Below are positions 34,201 through 44,592 of a DNA stretch of 64,000 nucleotides, one piece after another. Source of the DNA: Chaenocephalus aceratus (lineage: Eukaryota; Chordata; Actinopteri; Perciformes; Channichthyidae); the NCBI GenBank assembly GCA_023974075.1, contig CM043785.1:20529169-20593168 (forward strand). The letters run 5' to 3'. The first letter of the stretch is position 1, and every line of letters begins with the position of its first letter. The position numbers and the translations under genes are program-made. A model generated the notes under the pieces. That model worked only from the letters and a program-made list of their open reading frames with translations. It ran no database searches and was not told where the DNA came from.

Positions 34201-34732
34201 ATGAGTAGTGCAGATATCACTGAAAAATCAATCGACAGTAAGGAGAATTCTTACTTCCGGGTGTACAATTCTCCGTTATCCAATGGGAATGGACGCTCGT
34301 AATACAATACAGGGGACATGATCATTATCTTTTAAATAACGTTAACTACACTACTACAACACATTTAATAAAAATCACAGTTGCATTACACACAATGCAC
34401 TGTTTTTTGAGAACACAAATTCGTAACTAATGTAATTTTTACATTCTGACGAATTTTTTTAATTATTATGAATACAAATAAAATAAAAGAAGCCTCCCGT
34501 GAGTTACTACAAGATATAAAGTAGATTTAAAAAAACGTTTTATAGAATAAAAGCTCACTGCGGGACGTTGTAGAAATGCGTGTGTGCACCACGACAAAGG
34601 AGCCTCATTCACTTTACATAGGGGTTGTTTGCATGGTGCCGACACGTAAATGTAACAATGTTCGTGACTCCACCACGCATTGTGGTGTTAAGAAGTCGTG
34701 GTGGAGTCACGCATTCTGGTGAGATCAGGTTG
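31287..34732. mobile_element. Fold-back DNA element A with 0.8-kb arms and 8-bp duplication
   Basis: Ends CAACCTGATCTCACCAG / CTGGTGAGATCAGGTTG are flanked by TCCAATTC (31279-31286 and 34733-34740). The inverted arms run about 31287-32092 and 33968-34732 and are highly similar, with a roughly 90-bp stretch present only in the left arm near 31660-31750. The loop of about 1.9 kb is AT-rich and shares segments with the second copy at 52169-55041. No transposase is seen. The 8-bp duplication fits hAT or P superfamilies; the family is not identified. Confidence 0.88.
32390..32560 (+). repeat. Interspersed-repeat fragment in the loop of element A
   Basis: GCCTGTGGGATGAAGCTGTC, ATGCTGCGGTACCGCCTGCC and GGGTCTTTTATAATCCT resemble a block common in fish LINE/SINE 3' regions. 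A short L2-like fragment also lies at 33370-33470. Confidence 0.45.
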
Positions 34733-34740
34733 TCCAATTC

Positions 34741-35120
34741 ACATGCACTGGCGTCTCATGTTCGCATCACTTGTCTTTAGTCTTTAGTCTGAAGCAAAAC
34801 AAATGTTATAAGGGTCAACAACTGCTGGCTGTGGAAAATGTTTTGTTGGTGCCATTACAAAATGTGCAGGATAAATTAACTACTACAATGGCCTCTGGTA
34901 TAATCAAATTAATAATATAATCTATTCTAACATTTTCCTGGGACAGCGTGTTTGGCCCCAGTACATCACCAAAGAATAGCTTATACGACAGTATTTTTAT
35001 ATTTCTTTTGTATGAGTCAGCATTATGCTTACCAACGACTGAGTGAAATCATTTTTCAGTTGGGCTGGTTACTGAACGCTGCTGAAAAAGGGAATTTGTG
35101 TATATTTGCGATTTTCATTT
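34741..35120. other. No feature recognised
   Basis: AT-rich spacer. Confidence 0.5.
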
Positions 35121-35430
35121 CATTTCAAACCTTTATTTAACCAGATTGGTCCCATTGAGATCATAGATCTCTTTTTTAAGGGAGACCTGCAGCAAATAGG
35201 TTCCACATGAAACATAAAACAATAAAGGACATCATATTTACAAGTTACATTTACATAGTTATAGACATTTACAAGTGCCCATAGTATCAAAGAACATTTC
35301 ATTTAGCCTAGCTTTAAAAACATGCAGAGGAATGAGATTGCTCAGTTTCAATTATTGCTGAAGATTTTTCCAAGCAAGTGGAGCTGCGCACATAAAAGCT
35401 GTCTTACCTAAGACAGTCCTTGCTTTTGGC
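35121..35430 (-). mobile_element. LINE 3'-region repeat, minus orientation
   Basis: TTCAAACCTTTATTTAACCA...GGTCCCATTGAGATCA and GGAGACCTGCAG followed by a C-terminal-like segment is a common fish LINE 3' end in reverse orientation. Confidence 0.6.
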
Positions 35431-35439
35431 ACATGTAAC

Positions 35440-35519
35440 CAGGGTTGGGTTGTAACGGAATACATGTAACGGCGTTACGTAATCAGAATACAAAAATCAA
35501 GTGACTGTATTCAGCTCTC
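35440..35519. repeat. Fragment of a DNA-transposon-like repeat
   Basis: AACCAGGGTTGGGTTGTAAC...GGAATACATGTAACGGCGTT...GTGACTGTATTC resembles an end of a repeat family frequent in fish. It is cut by the LTR that starts at 35520. Confidence 0.4.
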
Positions 35520-35795
35520 TGTCACGATCTGTCTTTATGGTGTTTTGTCTTGTCTATATCTGTTTTTGGTTTTCTGTCTGCGTTGTGTTTTGTCTTGTTT
35601 AGATCTGTCTGTGGTTCCCTGTCGTTAGTTTCCCTGGTGTGTCTGATTACCCGATTGTGTTCACCTGTGGCCCCTGTGTTTTCTCCTCCCTCCTCACCTG
35701 TGTCTTGTTTGTGTGATTAGTCTTGTGTGTATTTAAGTTCTGGTTTTTCTGTCTGTCTTTATCGGTTCGTCTTGTGATTTGGCTTGTCCTCTGTG
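35520..35795 (+). mobile_element. 5' LTR, first part
   Basis: Starts TGTCACGATCTG and is similar throughout to 2045-2433, ending at GGCTTGTCCTCTGTG where the LINE begins. Confidence 0.88.
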
Positions 35796-35810
35796 TCAAC
35801 GCGCAAACAG

Positions 35811-36721
35811 TAGTGATGGTGAGATGAAGCTTTCCAGCCAATTGGTTTGCAAAAGGGTTCATCTCATGAGGCTTCATTTGAACACAAACCCCCCTGTTGG
35901 TCAAAGTGTGTAAAACAGGCAGATTGGACATCTCAACAGTGTGCTCTATCTATCTCATACCGAGTTCCCATTGAGTAAAGCCTTAGAATAACTCTAAACA
36001 ACGAACATAAAATCATATTTTCATGTTAACAATATTGTATTTATTCCAGTTTAATGATTGTGATTGAAAATCCTAAGGAGGCTGGTACACATTGCAAAGA
36101 GGGATTTGTATTCCTTACTAATATTCATAAACTTAACCATGTTGTAGCCTGAGAAAGGCTAAACCATATCAAATAATACATTTATTAACTACATTATCTC
36201 ATTTAGCTGTAGCTTTTATAAACAACAACAAATACGTATTGTTCAGTCGTTGAACCAGGGACCCTGCGATCGTGAGTCAACTGCTTTCCAGCTGAGCCAC
36301 AGCACACACACTAAGGCTCCCTGAAAACACGGCAACATATTTATTTCTGTATTTATTTGTTCATGTTTTTATTCCTACATTTATTTATGCTTGTATCTAT
36401 TTATACTTATGACATGTTCCGACCTCTATATAAGTGAGGGTCTGAGCTTTCTTAATTACATCGTGTCACCGGGCCCGGGTACAGGAGGGGTAATATGATT
36501 CTTACATCCATGGGTATTATGAGCGTTGTGGTTCAACGGTTCAACCGATCTGAATCGCTTCGTGAAGCAGTCACGTGGTATTGACAGGCAGCGAGGCTTC
36601 GTTTGTCATCGATGACGTCACTGGCCCAAAACGATACAAGCCTCGATACATGCTTCACAAAAAGCTTCGGGGATTACTCGACACACGCTCCGAAGCCTCG
36701 GCACAATACATAACATCACTA
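35811..36721. mobile_element. hAT-type MITE in the LINE 5' UTR, duplication GCAAACAG
   Basis: The ends TAGTGATG / CATCACTA are flanked by GCAAACAG at 35803-35810 and 36722-36729. It has GAAGC-rich subterminal sequence near both ends and no coding region. It carries a tRNA-like segment at 36251-36302. Confidence 0.9.
36251..36302 (-). other. tRNA-like segment within the MITE
   Basis: On the minus strand TGTGGCTCAGCTGG (A-box) and GGGTCCCTGGTTCAAC (B-box and T-arm) are spaced as in a tRNA-derived SINE head. Confidence 0.55.
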
Positions 36722-36958
36722 GCAAACAGCAGCAGGCTGCACGCGCACAGTTATCTCCATACGGTTCAGTGCAACTTTAACAGGAAGAGTGAGTGAGTGA
36801 GTGAGAACGATTGAAAAAAACGATTGGCTTCAGTCAGCGGAGGGGCTTCAACCGAAGGCAAAAAAACGGGGTACGGCCCGAAGCACGGCCTCCCCTAACG
36901 GCCTTGCCGGTCGGGCTCCCCCCCCCCGGTGCTGGGATCTGGTGCGGCGAGTGTTTTG

Positions 36959-38307
36959 ATGGCAACAGCGGCTGGAGTGGAAAGGACTGCGGAGGTGCCG
37001 AACATGGAAGGCGGAAGGGCAAGTGACAAGGTGGATGAAAGGAAGGACAAAGACAAAGAAGAAGAGCAAGAACAAGGCAAGAAAGCGGGAGAGGAAGGAA
37101 AAGAGGGGAAGAAGGAGAGGACGAGGTACAGTGTGGAATTAACTGTGGAAGTAGTTGTGGAAGGTGCACTGTCTATGATGGACCTGCTTAAAGGAATACA
37201 GAAACAGTGTGGGACAGTGGATGGATGCAGAGTGACGGGAGAACAGTATGAAGTGACGATGAGGACCGTCCTGGGGAAAATTAAACTAATGGAGGGGTTG
37301 AGAGTAAACGGGGCCGCGGTGCATGCAAAAAAACGTTATGAGCACCAATGTGACCGTCTCGTTCCTGCATCTGCCTGTTTATTTGCAGTATAAAACAATA
37401 CTAAATAGGCTCGAGGAGTGGGGAGTTAAGCCCATCTTGGACATTAAAAAAAGAATGTGGCCAGACTCGGACATTGCAGACGGCACGAGGTTCCTGAGAG
37501 TGAGGTTCAACAATGAGGTCCGCTCCCTGCCGTATTCCACGAAGTTCGACACGGTGAAGGGGGCGGAGTATTTTCGGGTCCTGCACAATGGCCAGGTTCC
37601 AGTGTGCATGTTATGTATAAAGCCGGGTCACATCTTTAGAGAATGCCCAGACTTTAAGTGCCACAGGTGTTATGAGCAAGGGCACTATGCCAAGGAGTGC
37701 AAGTTTGGAGCTGAGAGGGCTGAGAGAGAGAGGAGAGAGAAAGAGAGAGGAGGAAGACGACAAGGAGGAAGACGAGGATGAAGAAGAGGAGGAAGAAGAG
37801 GGGGGGGAAGGCGACGAGGCGGAGGGGGCAAATAAAAGACCCTATGAGGATATCAGCAGCGAAGTTGAAGGTCCAGTGGTGGAGGACATCTCGGGGGCTT
37901 CGGTGATGGAAGAGAAAACACCAAACGTGGAGAAGAGCAAGAAAAGTGCCAGGCAGGGCGGCGGAGACGCCGATGGAAGCAGCAGAGGCGGCGACGGGAG
38001 CAGCGGCGGGGGAAAGAAGTGTTGGAGTCCTGAGGAGGTGGAAGACATCTCGGAGGCTTCCGGAATGGAGGCGGGAGAGCTGGGGGAGGACCCTAGGGGC
38101 GCCATGGTCTTCGGGAGCCCTAATGATGAGCAGAGGGGCCGAGGCACGAGAAGAAACAGGTGCGAGGAGGAGGAGAAGAAGAAGACGACCTCAGCGGAGA
38201 ACGCCGGGCTGATTGCTAGACGAAAATCGGACAAGGAGAGGGAGGTGGAGAAAAGGAGAGCGGGTACAACAGAGGGGGAGCTCGGGAAAGCAACCAGTGA
38301 AAGGTAA
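36959..38307 (+). pseudogene. LINE ORF1 (nucleic-acid-binding protein), frameshifted
   Basis: ORF1 proteins of Tx1/L1-type LINEs bind the element RNA. Start at 36959 (MATAAGVERT), a Lys/Glu-rich segment, then a frameshift at the A run near 37330. The next frame gives VSFLHLPVYLQYKTILNRLE and a double zinc knuckle at about 37604-37703 (C-x2-C-x4-H-x4-C twice: CMLCIKPGHIFREC, CHRCYEQGHYAKEC). A second frameshift in the GA-rich microsatellite near 37740-37800 leads to an acidic C-terminus ending at TAA 38305-38307. That stop overlaps the ORF2 ATG (TAATG). Because of the two shifts no full protein is made. Confidence 0.85.
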
Positions 38308-41300
38308 TGATGCAATGGACGTTCATTATAATAACATCCCTTTTGATGGCAACTATCTCATCCCTAAACGGTAATGGTCTTAAAAGTAAGATCAGAAGAA
38401 GCCGGGCGCTAAGTCTATGTGAGGCCAGCATCATATGTCTGCAGGAAACACATTGGGATGGGGAGAGTGTGGATGAGGTTAAAAAAGAGTGGATGGGCGA
38501 AGTGTTTGCAAATAATGGGGGTGAGCGTGCTAGAGGGGTGGCGATACTTATCAAGTCGGGGGATGTGAAGAATGCAAGGAAGGTTGAGGATGATGGGGAA
38601 GGGAGGATGATCGGGGTGCAGTATGAATACATGGGGGACACGTATAAGTTGATAAATGTGTATGCACCTAATATAAAGAGGGAGAGAAGGATTTTTTTTG
38701 AGGGGTTGGAGGGAAAATGTGGGGGGAACTGTTTGATTGTGGGAGACTTCAATGTGCGGTGTGGAAGGTTGGATGCGCCTGCGGGTGCTCGTTTTATTGG
38801 CGACTCCTCGAGGGTGGCACTCAAAAAGATAATGAATGAGAATGGGTTGATAGATGTGTGGAGAGAAAGAAATCCGGATGTCAGAGAATCTTCTTGGAGA
38901 CGGGTGGTGAAAGATAAACTTAGGCAGAGCAGGATTGATTTAGCTCTGTGTTCGGAAGCCGTGAATGAAAAGATTGGAAAGATTGAATATAGGACCACAG
39001 CGTTGAGTGATCAGGTTCTTAGTCTCAGGATGGGGCTGAAGGTGAATGGGAGAGGCGGGGGGATGTGGTGCTTGAATGCGAAACTACTGAATGATGAGGT
39101 GTATAAAAAAAGGGTGAGAGAATGTATAAGGGAGGGGGTTGATACAAGGGACAATAATATATTAGTGTGGTGGGGGGAGTTAAAAGAGGAGATCAAGAGA
39201 ATAAGCATAAAACACAGTAAGGGGAAACATGTGCTTGATAGAAGAAGGGAGGAAAGGGTGAGGGGAGAGTTGGCTAAAGAGGCAGCAAAGATAGACAAAG
39301 AGACAGGGAGAGATTTAGGGAGATACACGAGGATCAAAGATGAGCTAGAGGGTATAGAGAGGGACAAATGCAGGGGGGCGATTGTTAGAAGCAGGGCAAA
39401 GTATACAATGGAGGGGGAAAGGTGTACTGGCTACTTTCTGAGGTTGGAAAAAATTAAGCAGGAAAACAAATATTTTAAACAGGTTGAGGGAAAGGATGGT
39501 AGGAAGATAACAGATTTAGTAGGGATAGCAGAAAGAGTGGAGGAGTTCTACAGGGAATTATTTAAGAAAGAAGAGGCAGACAGAGAGAGTGCAGAGACGG
39601 TGATAGAAAGTATGGATAAAGTTTTAGATGAGAATGATAGAGAGATGTGTGAGGGAGTGATCGGTAAAGGGGAAATAGATCTAGCAATAGGAGGGTTGAG
39701 TAGAAATAAGAGTCCGGGGTTAGATGGGTTAACAGCAGAATTCTACATCACCTTTAAGGAACTGTTGGTACCAGTGCTGCACAGGGTGTTCAAACACATT
39801 GAGGAGGAGGATGACCTGCCGGCCAGCATGGCAACGGGGGTTATAAGTATCATATACAAAAAGGGGGATAGGGACAGATTAGAAAACTATAGGCCGTTGA
39901 GCATGCTAAACAATGACTACAAAATATTGGCGAGGGTGTTAGGGAATAGAATAAAGAGGGTAATTAAAACGGTGGTGGGTGGGACTCAGGCGTATAGTGT
40001 ACCGGGGAGGGATATAAGTGACACGACAAGCAGCATCAGAGATACTATTAAACACATAAAGGAGGGGAATGGTGGCATAGTTATGAGTCTTGATTTAAAT
40101 AAAGCATTTGATCGGGTCAATCATGAGTATTTATATAGAGAGTGTTATGGAAAGCAGGGTTTGGGGTGAAGTTGGTGGGCTGGATCAAAAGATTATAGAG
40201 TCGGGCGGTGAGTTGCGTTAAAATAAATGGGATCGTTAGAAATGTGTTTAGGTTAGGGAGGTCGGTCAGGCAGGGATGTCCTCTCTCCTCCATGTTGTAT
40301 GCCTTGTCAGCTGAACCTTTAGCCACAATGCTAATTCAGAACAAGAACATTAGAGGAGTGGAGATACCGGGGGGACAGACCAGTCTCCTGTACCAGTATG
40401 CAGATGACACCACGGTTACGGTCAGAGATGGGGATAGTGTGAGGGAAGTGTTAGAAGTAGTGCAGCAGTATGGCAGGGCATCAGGGGCGAAGATAAATAT
40501 AGACAAATCAGAGGTAATGTATATAGGTGAGGAAGGAGTGGATAGGACAGGAATAGGGCTCAAGGAAAGGCAAGATTATTTTAAGGTGCTGGGGGTTAAT
40601 TTGGGTATAAAAGAAAAGGAAGGGAGGGATGAGCAATATGAGGGAATCATCAACGGAATAAAGAAAACGCTAAGGTTTTGGAAGATGCGGCATTTAAAGT
40701 TAAGAGGGAAGGTAGTGGTGATAAATGGGCTCATAATGAGCAGATTGGTCTATATCATGACTGTCATGGAAATGCCTGAAAAGGTTCATAAAGAAATAGA
40801 CAGGGCAATAAATGAGTTTTTGTGGGAAGGGAAGGGAGTTAGAGTTGCTAGGGAGGTAATGGAGAACGAGTAGGCTATAGGGATGGAGGGATGAAGCTGA
40901 TCAACGTGGAAAAGAAAAAGAAGGCGCTAAGGGTTAAAATGATGTTAAAATATGTTGGTGACAAGGAGGGAAAAAAAGATTATGCGTGGAAGGTATTTTT
41001 AAAAGAATCTATCAATAAGTGTGGAGGCTGTGGGGACAGCGCTTTGTTCATGGTTTTCAAAAAAGGAATGCTTAGCAGTGTTTCGGAGTACCATAGGGAG
41101 GCGCTATTAGCATGGGGTGAGTTTCTGAAAGGGGTAAAGCATGAGTGTGTGAATGTTGAGCAAGTGTGGAATCAGCCCATTTTCATGAACCATATGATCA
41201 CGGTGCAGAAGTGTCCTATATTTGATCTCCAAATGTGGAGGGCGGGTTTTAGAAACATAAGGGATTTGGTGTATGAGTTTGGGCCGGGTTCATGGGAGCA

Positions 41301-42162
41301 CGGGTAATAGTGGATGAGGTGAGGGGTGGGGGGGGGAGTATGCCATTAAGAAAGGCGGAAGATATCATGGAGAGGGTGAAAAAAGGGTATGCCTGTGGGG
41401 TGGGTGAGAATGGTTGAAGGTGAGGCTACAAGAAGTGGAGAGAGCATGGCGGAAATGTATGTGGGGGAGGGGGATACTCGTGTGAAAATGGAGAAAGTAA
41501 ACACGAGGGTGATTTACAAAATGCTGAGGGGAGGTCAAATAAGAAGACCTGCTTCTGAGCGTGTGTGGGGAAATGTTTGTGAAAAGTTTGATGGGCGGAA
41601 GATATGGGGTAATTTAAGGGTGAAATGGAATAGCATAGAATGTGAGCATTTTGATTTTATTTTTCGTCACAACAGGGTGTTCAACAATTTGATCATAAGC
41701 AGGTTGGATGCCACAGTGAAGAAAGAGTGTGATGTGTGTAAGATAATGGTGGAAACGTGTATGCATGAATTTTTTGAACGTAGAGAGCTAAAGGTGTATT
41801 TTGAACGGGTGAAAGGGCTAATTGATAAGTGTTGGGGGGATAGAATATTAAAAACGATGGTATGGAAGGAGTTGTGGCTGTTTGGGGTGAGGGGGGGAGT
41901 GAAAGGTCCCAATGTGAATCTCTGTAACTATGTGCTGAGCCATGCCCGGTATGCTGTAAAACTTAGGAGAGACTTGGCCCATTATGGGAACAGAAAGGTA
42001 GATGTATGGGACGTATTTAAGAGGATTTTAAGCAAGGACGTTCAGATGGCACATGTGTACCTAGAAAAGGACGCGTTTCTGGAGAGCTTTGTGGAAGGGT
42101 GCACTCTGGTGGAGGTTGGTGACAATGACAGACTGGTGTATAAGCATGACAGTGTTGGCTAA
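38307..42162 (+). pseudogene. LINE ORF2: APE endonuclease, reverse transcriptase, C-terminal Cys/His region; broken
   Basis: Starts at the ATG overlapping the ORF1 stop. Endonuclease, residues about 15-245: QETHW (Glu47), VGDFNVR (Asp147, Asn149), SRID (Asp211) and SDQ (234-236), where the usual catalytic His of SDH is Gln (CAG 39012-39014). Reverse transcriptase: KSPGLDG, YRPLSMLNNDYKI, SLDLNKAFDRVNH (box A), then a frameshift near 40135 and a stop near 40199; RQGCPLSSMLY and YADDTTV (40395-40420) follow in the next frame. More breaks lie at 40873-40890 and about 41300-41390. The C-terminal motif CDVC...ETCMHEFFER has Arg (CGT 41779-41781) where the last Cys is usual. Confidence 0.88.
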
Positions 42163-42475
42163 CAGGTCTAGTGTGAAACGTGAAAAGCGTGGAGTATGTG
42201 TCATATAAATAAATGATTGCCTGATAGCAGTGTGTTTTGTTTCTCGTATTCTGATTTTGTATTTTTGTTAACTATGATCAAGTAAGATCCAATTTTTTAT
42301 TTTTTTTTTGGCAATCTTCTTTTGGCTAATTGCATTAACCTTCTTTTATTTTTGTCATGTTATGCATGATTATTATGTTTGATTGTTTTAAATGCAGGGC
42401 CACATTGAAACCACAGGTAAAAATTGAAAATGTTGAATTGTGAATTTTTCTAATTAAAAAAAAAAAAAAAAAAAG
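42163..42475 (+). other. LINE 3' UTR and poly-A tail
   Basis: AT-rich, with an ATAAATAAATG signal near 42206 and an 18-nt A run at 42457-42474, directly before the right target duplication. Confidence 0.85.
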
Positions 42476-42485
42476 GTCTTCTGTG

Positions 42486-42589
42486 AGTGTTCTGATCTGT
42501 CTTTGTTTCTAGTATAGCCTTGAAATAAAGGAGATATATTTGACACTTTAATCTGCATTTGGGTCCTGCTTCCTGCACACACCGTAACA
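42486..42589 (+). mobile_element. 5' LTR, second part
   Basis: AGTGTTCTG...CCTTGAAATAAAGG...CTGCATTTGGGTCC...CCGTAACA matches the 3' end of the LTR at 2045-2433. With 35520-35795 it makes an LTR of about 380 bp. Confidence 0.88.
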
Positions 42590-42606
42590 TTACGAACCAA
42601 CCACAA

Positions 42607-44511
42607 ATGGACCCAGCAGATGATCCATGGGAGGCTGAATTACAGCATTTTAATCTGGCTTGCTGCTTCGATTGGTGGAAGGGAGCGTCCAGTGTTCGGC
42701 AGAAGAGGGCCGCTCTGGTAGAGGCGCTCCGGTTGGCAGCAGAGAAACCATGTTTTGTTGAGTTCTTACCTGACTGGATGTTGGACTTCCTTCAAGCATG
42801 TGATTCCCGGCCTGCTAGCCCCAGGCATGCTAGCTCCATGTCTCCCAATTCCCAACCTGGCACCCAACGCCTTGGTGGCCTTGGTGGGTTCCGCCTGAAG
42901 TCAACCCGTGCTTCTGCCCCAGTTCCTGCTCCTGTCCAGGAGTCGTATTCCGGAACTCGTCTGGCTTATGGAGGTCCACGGAGTATTCAGGCGGCTGCTA
43001 AGAGGAGTCGTCGCAAGGCCAGGCTAGCAGCCCGAGCCCCAGCAGCCATGGTTCCGGCTACAGAACCGGCCCACACAGCCATGGTTCCGGCCCCAGTTCT
43101 GGCCCCTGCAGCCATGGTTCCAGCCCCAGAACAGGCCCCATCAGCCATGGCTCCATGCTCCATGCTCCAGTACCGGCCCACGCAGCTTTGCTTCCATACT
43201 CCATTACCTGGCTTACACAGCCAGGGTCCAGGCTTCCGCTCCACGCCCAGCAGCCGTGGTTCCGGCTCCAGTGCCGGCCCCAGCAGCCATGGTTCCGGCT
43301 CCAGTACAGGCCCCAGCAGCCATGGTTCAAGCCCCAGTTCTGGCCCCAGCAGCCATGGTTCCAGCCTCAGTCCTGGCCCCAGCAGCCATGGTTTCGACTC
43401 CAGCCCCTCGTCTCCGGCCGACGCCAGCTCCCCGTGTCCTGTCGTTGTACCGGCCGACTCCAGCACCTCGTCTCCTGCTGGCTCTCCAGCCGACGCCAGC
43501 TCCCCGAGTCCAGTCAGCATACCGGCCGACTCCATCCCCCCGTGTTCTGTTGGCGAACCAACTCTCTCAAGTCTCCTCTCAAGTCACCCCTCTAGTCCCC
43601 TCTCGAGTCATCTCTCAAGTCTCCTTCCAAGTCACCTCTCAAGTCCCCTCTCGAGTCATCTCTCCAGTTCCCTCAAGTCTCCTCTCGAGTTCCCTCTCGA
43701 GTCCCCTCTCGAGTCCCCTTTCAAGTCACCCCTCCAGTTCTCTCTCGAGTCCCCTCTCGAGTCCCCTCTCGAGTTCCCTTTCAAGTCATCTCTCGAGTTA
43801 CCTCTCGAGTCCCCTCTCGAGTCCCTGTTCAAGACACTTCTCGAGTCCTCTCTCGAGTTCCCTCTCGAGTCTCTTCTCAAGTTCCTTCTCGAGTCTCCTC
43901 TCGAGTCCCCTCTCAAATCACCTCTCGAGTTACCTCAAGTTTCCTCTCGAGTTACCTCTCAAGTTTCCTCTCGAGTTCCCACACAAGTCCCTACTCTCCT
44001 GCCGGGCGTCCTGCCAGCTCCTTGTCCTGTCTCGCTGGAGGCCCTGCCGACTACTCTCCTGCCGGGGGTCCTGCCAATCCTGTGTCCTGTGCCGTTGGAG
44101 GTCCCGCCGACTGCTCTCCTGCCGGGGGTCCTGCCAACCCTGTGTTCTGTGCCCTTAGAGGCCCCGCCGACTACTCCTCTACCGGGGGTCCTGTCAACCC
44201 CATGTCCTGTTTCGTTGGAGGCCTCGACATTACATGTCTCGCCGGGGGTCCTGCAAACTCCTTGTCCTCTTCCGTGGGGAATCTTGCCGACACCTGTCCC
44301 ACCGGCTCTGGTTACTGTCCGGTCAACACCGGCTCCTGCCCGGTCCCCTGAGAGCTGTGGTCTTTGCCCCTCCTCGAACTCTGCCTTGCCCCCGGGCCGT
44401 CCGCCCGAGAACCCCTTTTTGAACTCTGCCTTGCCCCCGGGCCGTCCGCCCGAGATCCCTTCCTGGTCCTCTGCTTTGCCCCCGGGCCGTCCGCCCGAGA
44501 TCCCTTCCTAG
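42607..44511 (+). CDS. Gag-like protein of the non-autonomous Gypsy element
   Basis: The 634-codon frame from MDPADDPWEAELQ is preferred over an upstream in-frame ATG inside the LTR (42559). Residues 1-75 form a compact region with many Trp/Cys/Phe (FNLACCFDWWKGAS, FLPDWMLDFLQAC). Then come Ala/Pro/Val repeats and Ser/Pro repeats (GPSSHGSG), a long block translated from the 12-bp minisatellite (LESPLESPLE), LPGVLP repeats and LPPGRPPE repeats. No zinc knuckle, protease or polymerase follows. The stop is a TAG where the related repeats have TGG (Trp), so the frame was probably longer. Similarity to 598-1978 shows a family trait. The structural role is inferred from position only. Confidence 0.65.
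   Translation: MDPADDPWEAELQHFNLACCFDWWKGASSVRQKRAALVEALRLAAEKPCFVEFLPDWMLDFLQACDSRPASPRHASSMSPNSQPGTQRLGGLGGFRLKSTRASAPVPAPVQESYSGTRLAYGGPRSIQAAAKRSRRKARLAARAPAAMVPATEPAHTAMVPAPVLAPAAMVPAPEQAPSAMAPCSMLQYRPTQLCFHTPLPGLHSQGPGFRSTPSSRGSGSSAGPSSHGSGSSTGPSSHGSSPSSGPSSHGSSLSPGPSSHGFDSSPSSPADASSPCPVVVPADSSTSSPAGSPADASSPSPVSIPADSIPPCSVGEPTLSSLLSSHPSSPLSSHLSSLLPSHLSSPLSSHLSSSLKSPLEFPLESPLESPFKSPLQFSLESPLESPLEFPFKSSLELPLESPLESLFKTLLESSLEFPLESLLKFLLESPLESPLKSPLELPQVSSRVTSQVSSRVPTQVPTLLPGVLPAPCPVSLEALPTTLLPGVLPILCPVPLEVPPTALLPGVLPTLCSVPLEAPPTTPLPGVLSTPCPVSLEASTLHVSPGVLQTPCPLPWGILPTPVPPALVTVRSTPAPARSPESCGLCPSSNSALPPGRPPENPFLNSALPPGRPPEIPSWSSALPPGRPPEIPS
43550..43990 (+). repeat. 12-bp minisatellite in the gag-like frame
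   Basis: Degenerate CTCTCGAGTCCC-type units, the same as at 1-600, in frame. Confidence 0.9.
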
Positions 44512-44592
44512 TCCTCTGCTGTGCCCCTGGGTTGTCAGCCCAGACCCGTCCTCCGGACCCCCTCTACCCACCCTGGTGGCCCTAGTTTTGTG

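Larger units (their letters stand above)
35796..42475 (+). mobile_element. Tx1-like non-LTR retrotransposon inserted in the LTR
   Basis: A near-full-length LINE: 5' UTR (split by a hAT MITE), ORF1 with zinc knuckles, ORF2 with APE endonuclease and reverse transcriptase, 3' UTR and poly-A (42457-42474). The flanks GTCCTCTGTG (35786-35795) and GTCTTCTGTG (42476-42485) are a 10-bp duplication with one mismatch, and the uninterrupted LTR at 2045-2433 has this sequence once. Tx1 assignment is from the CCHC ORF1 with an ITNRLE-type block and the APE/RT order with a C-terminal Cys/His motif. Confidence 0.88.
35520..44590 (+). mobile_element. Non-autonomous Gypsy-type element, second copy, interrupted and 3'-truncated
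   Basis: 5' LTR (35520-35795 plus 42486-42589), a short leader, the gag-like frame 42607-44511 and homology to the 1-2044 element through CCTAGTTTTG at 44590. Its distal part, polypurine tract and 3' LTR are missing, where another transposon end begins. No typical TGG primer-binding site follows the LTR. Confidence 0.8.

Noticed and set aside
38216..38998. 260-codon antisense frame
   Set aside because: It is the complement of LINE ORF2, where purine-rich sense codons keep the antisense strand open.
43256..44158. 300-codon alternative + frame over the gag region
   Set aside because: A shifted frame of the same minisatellites; the 42607 frame has the non-repetitive N-terminus and matches the LTR leader position.
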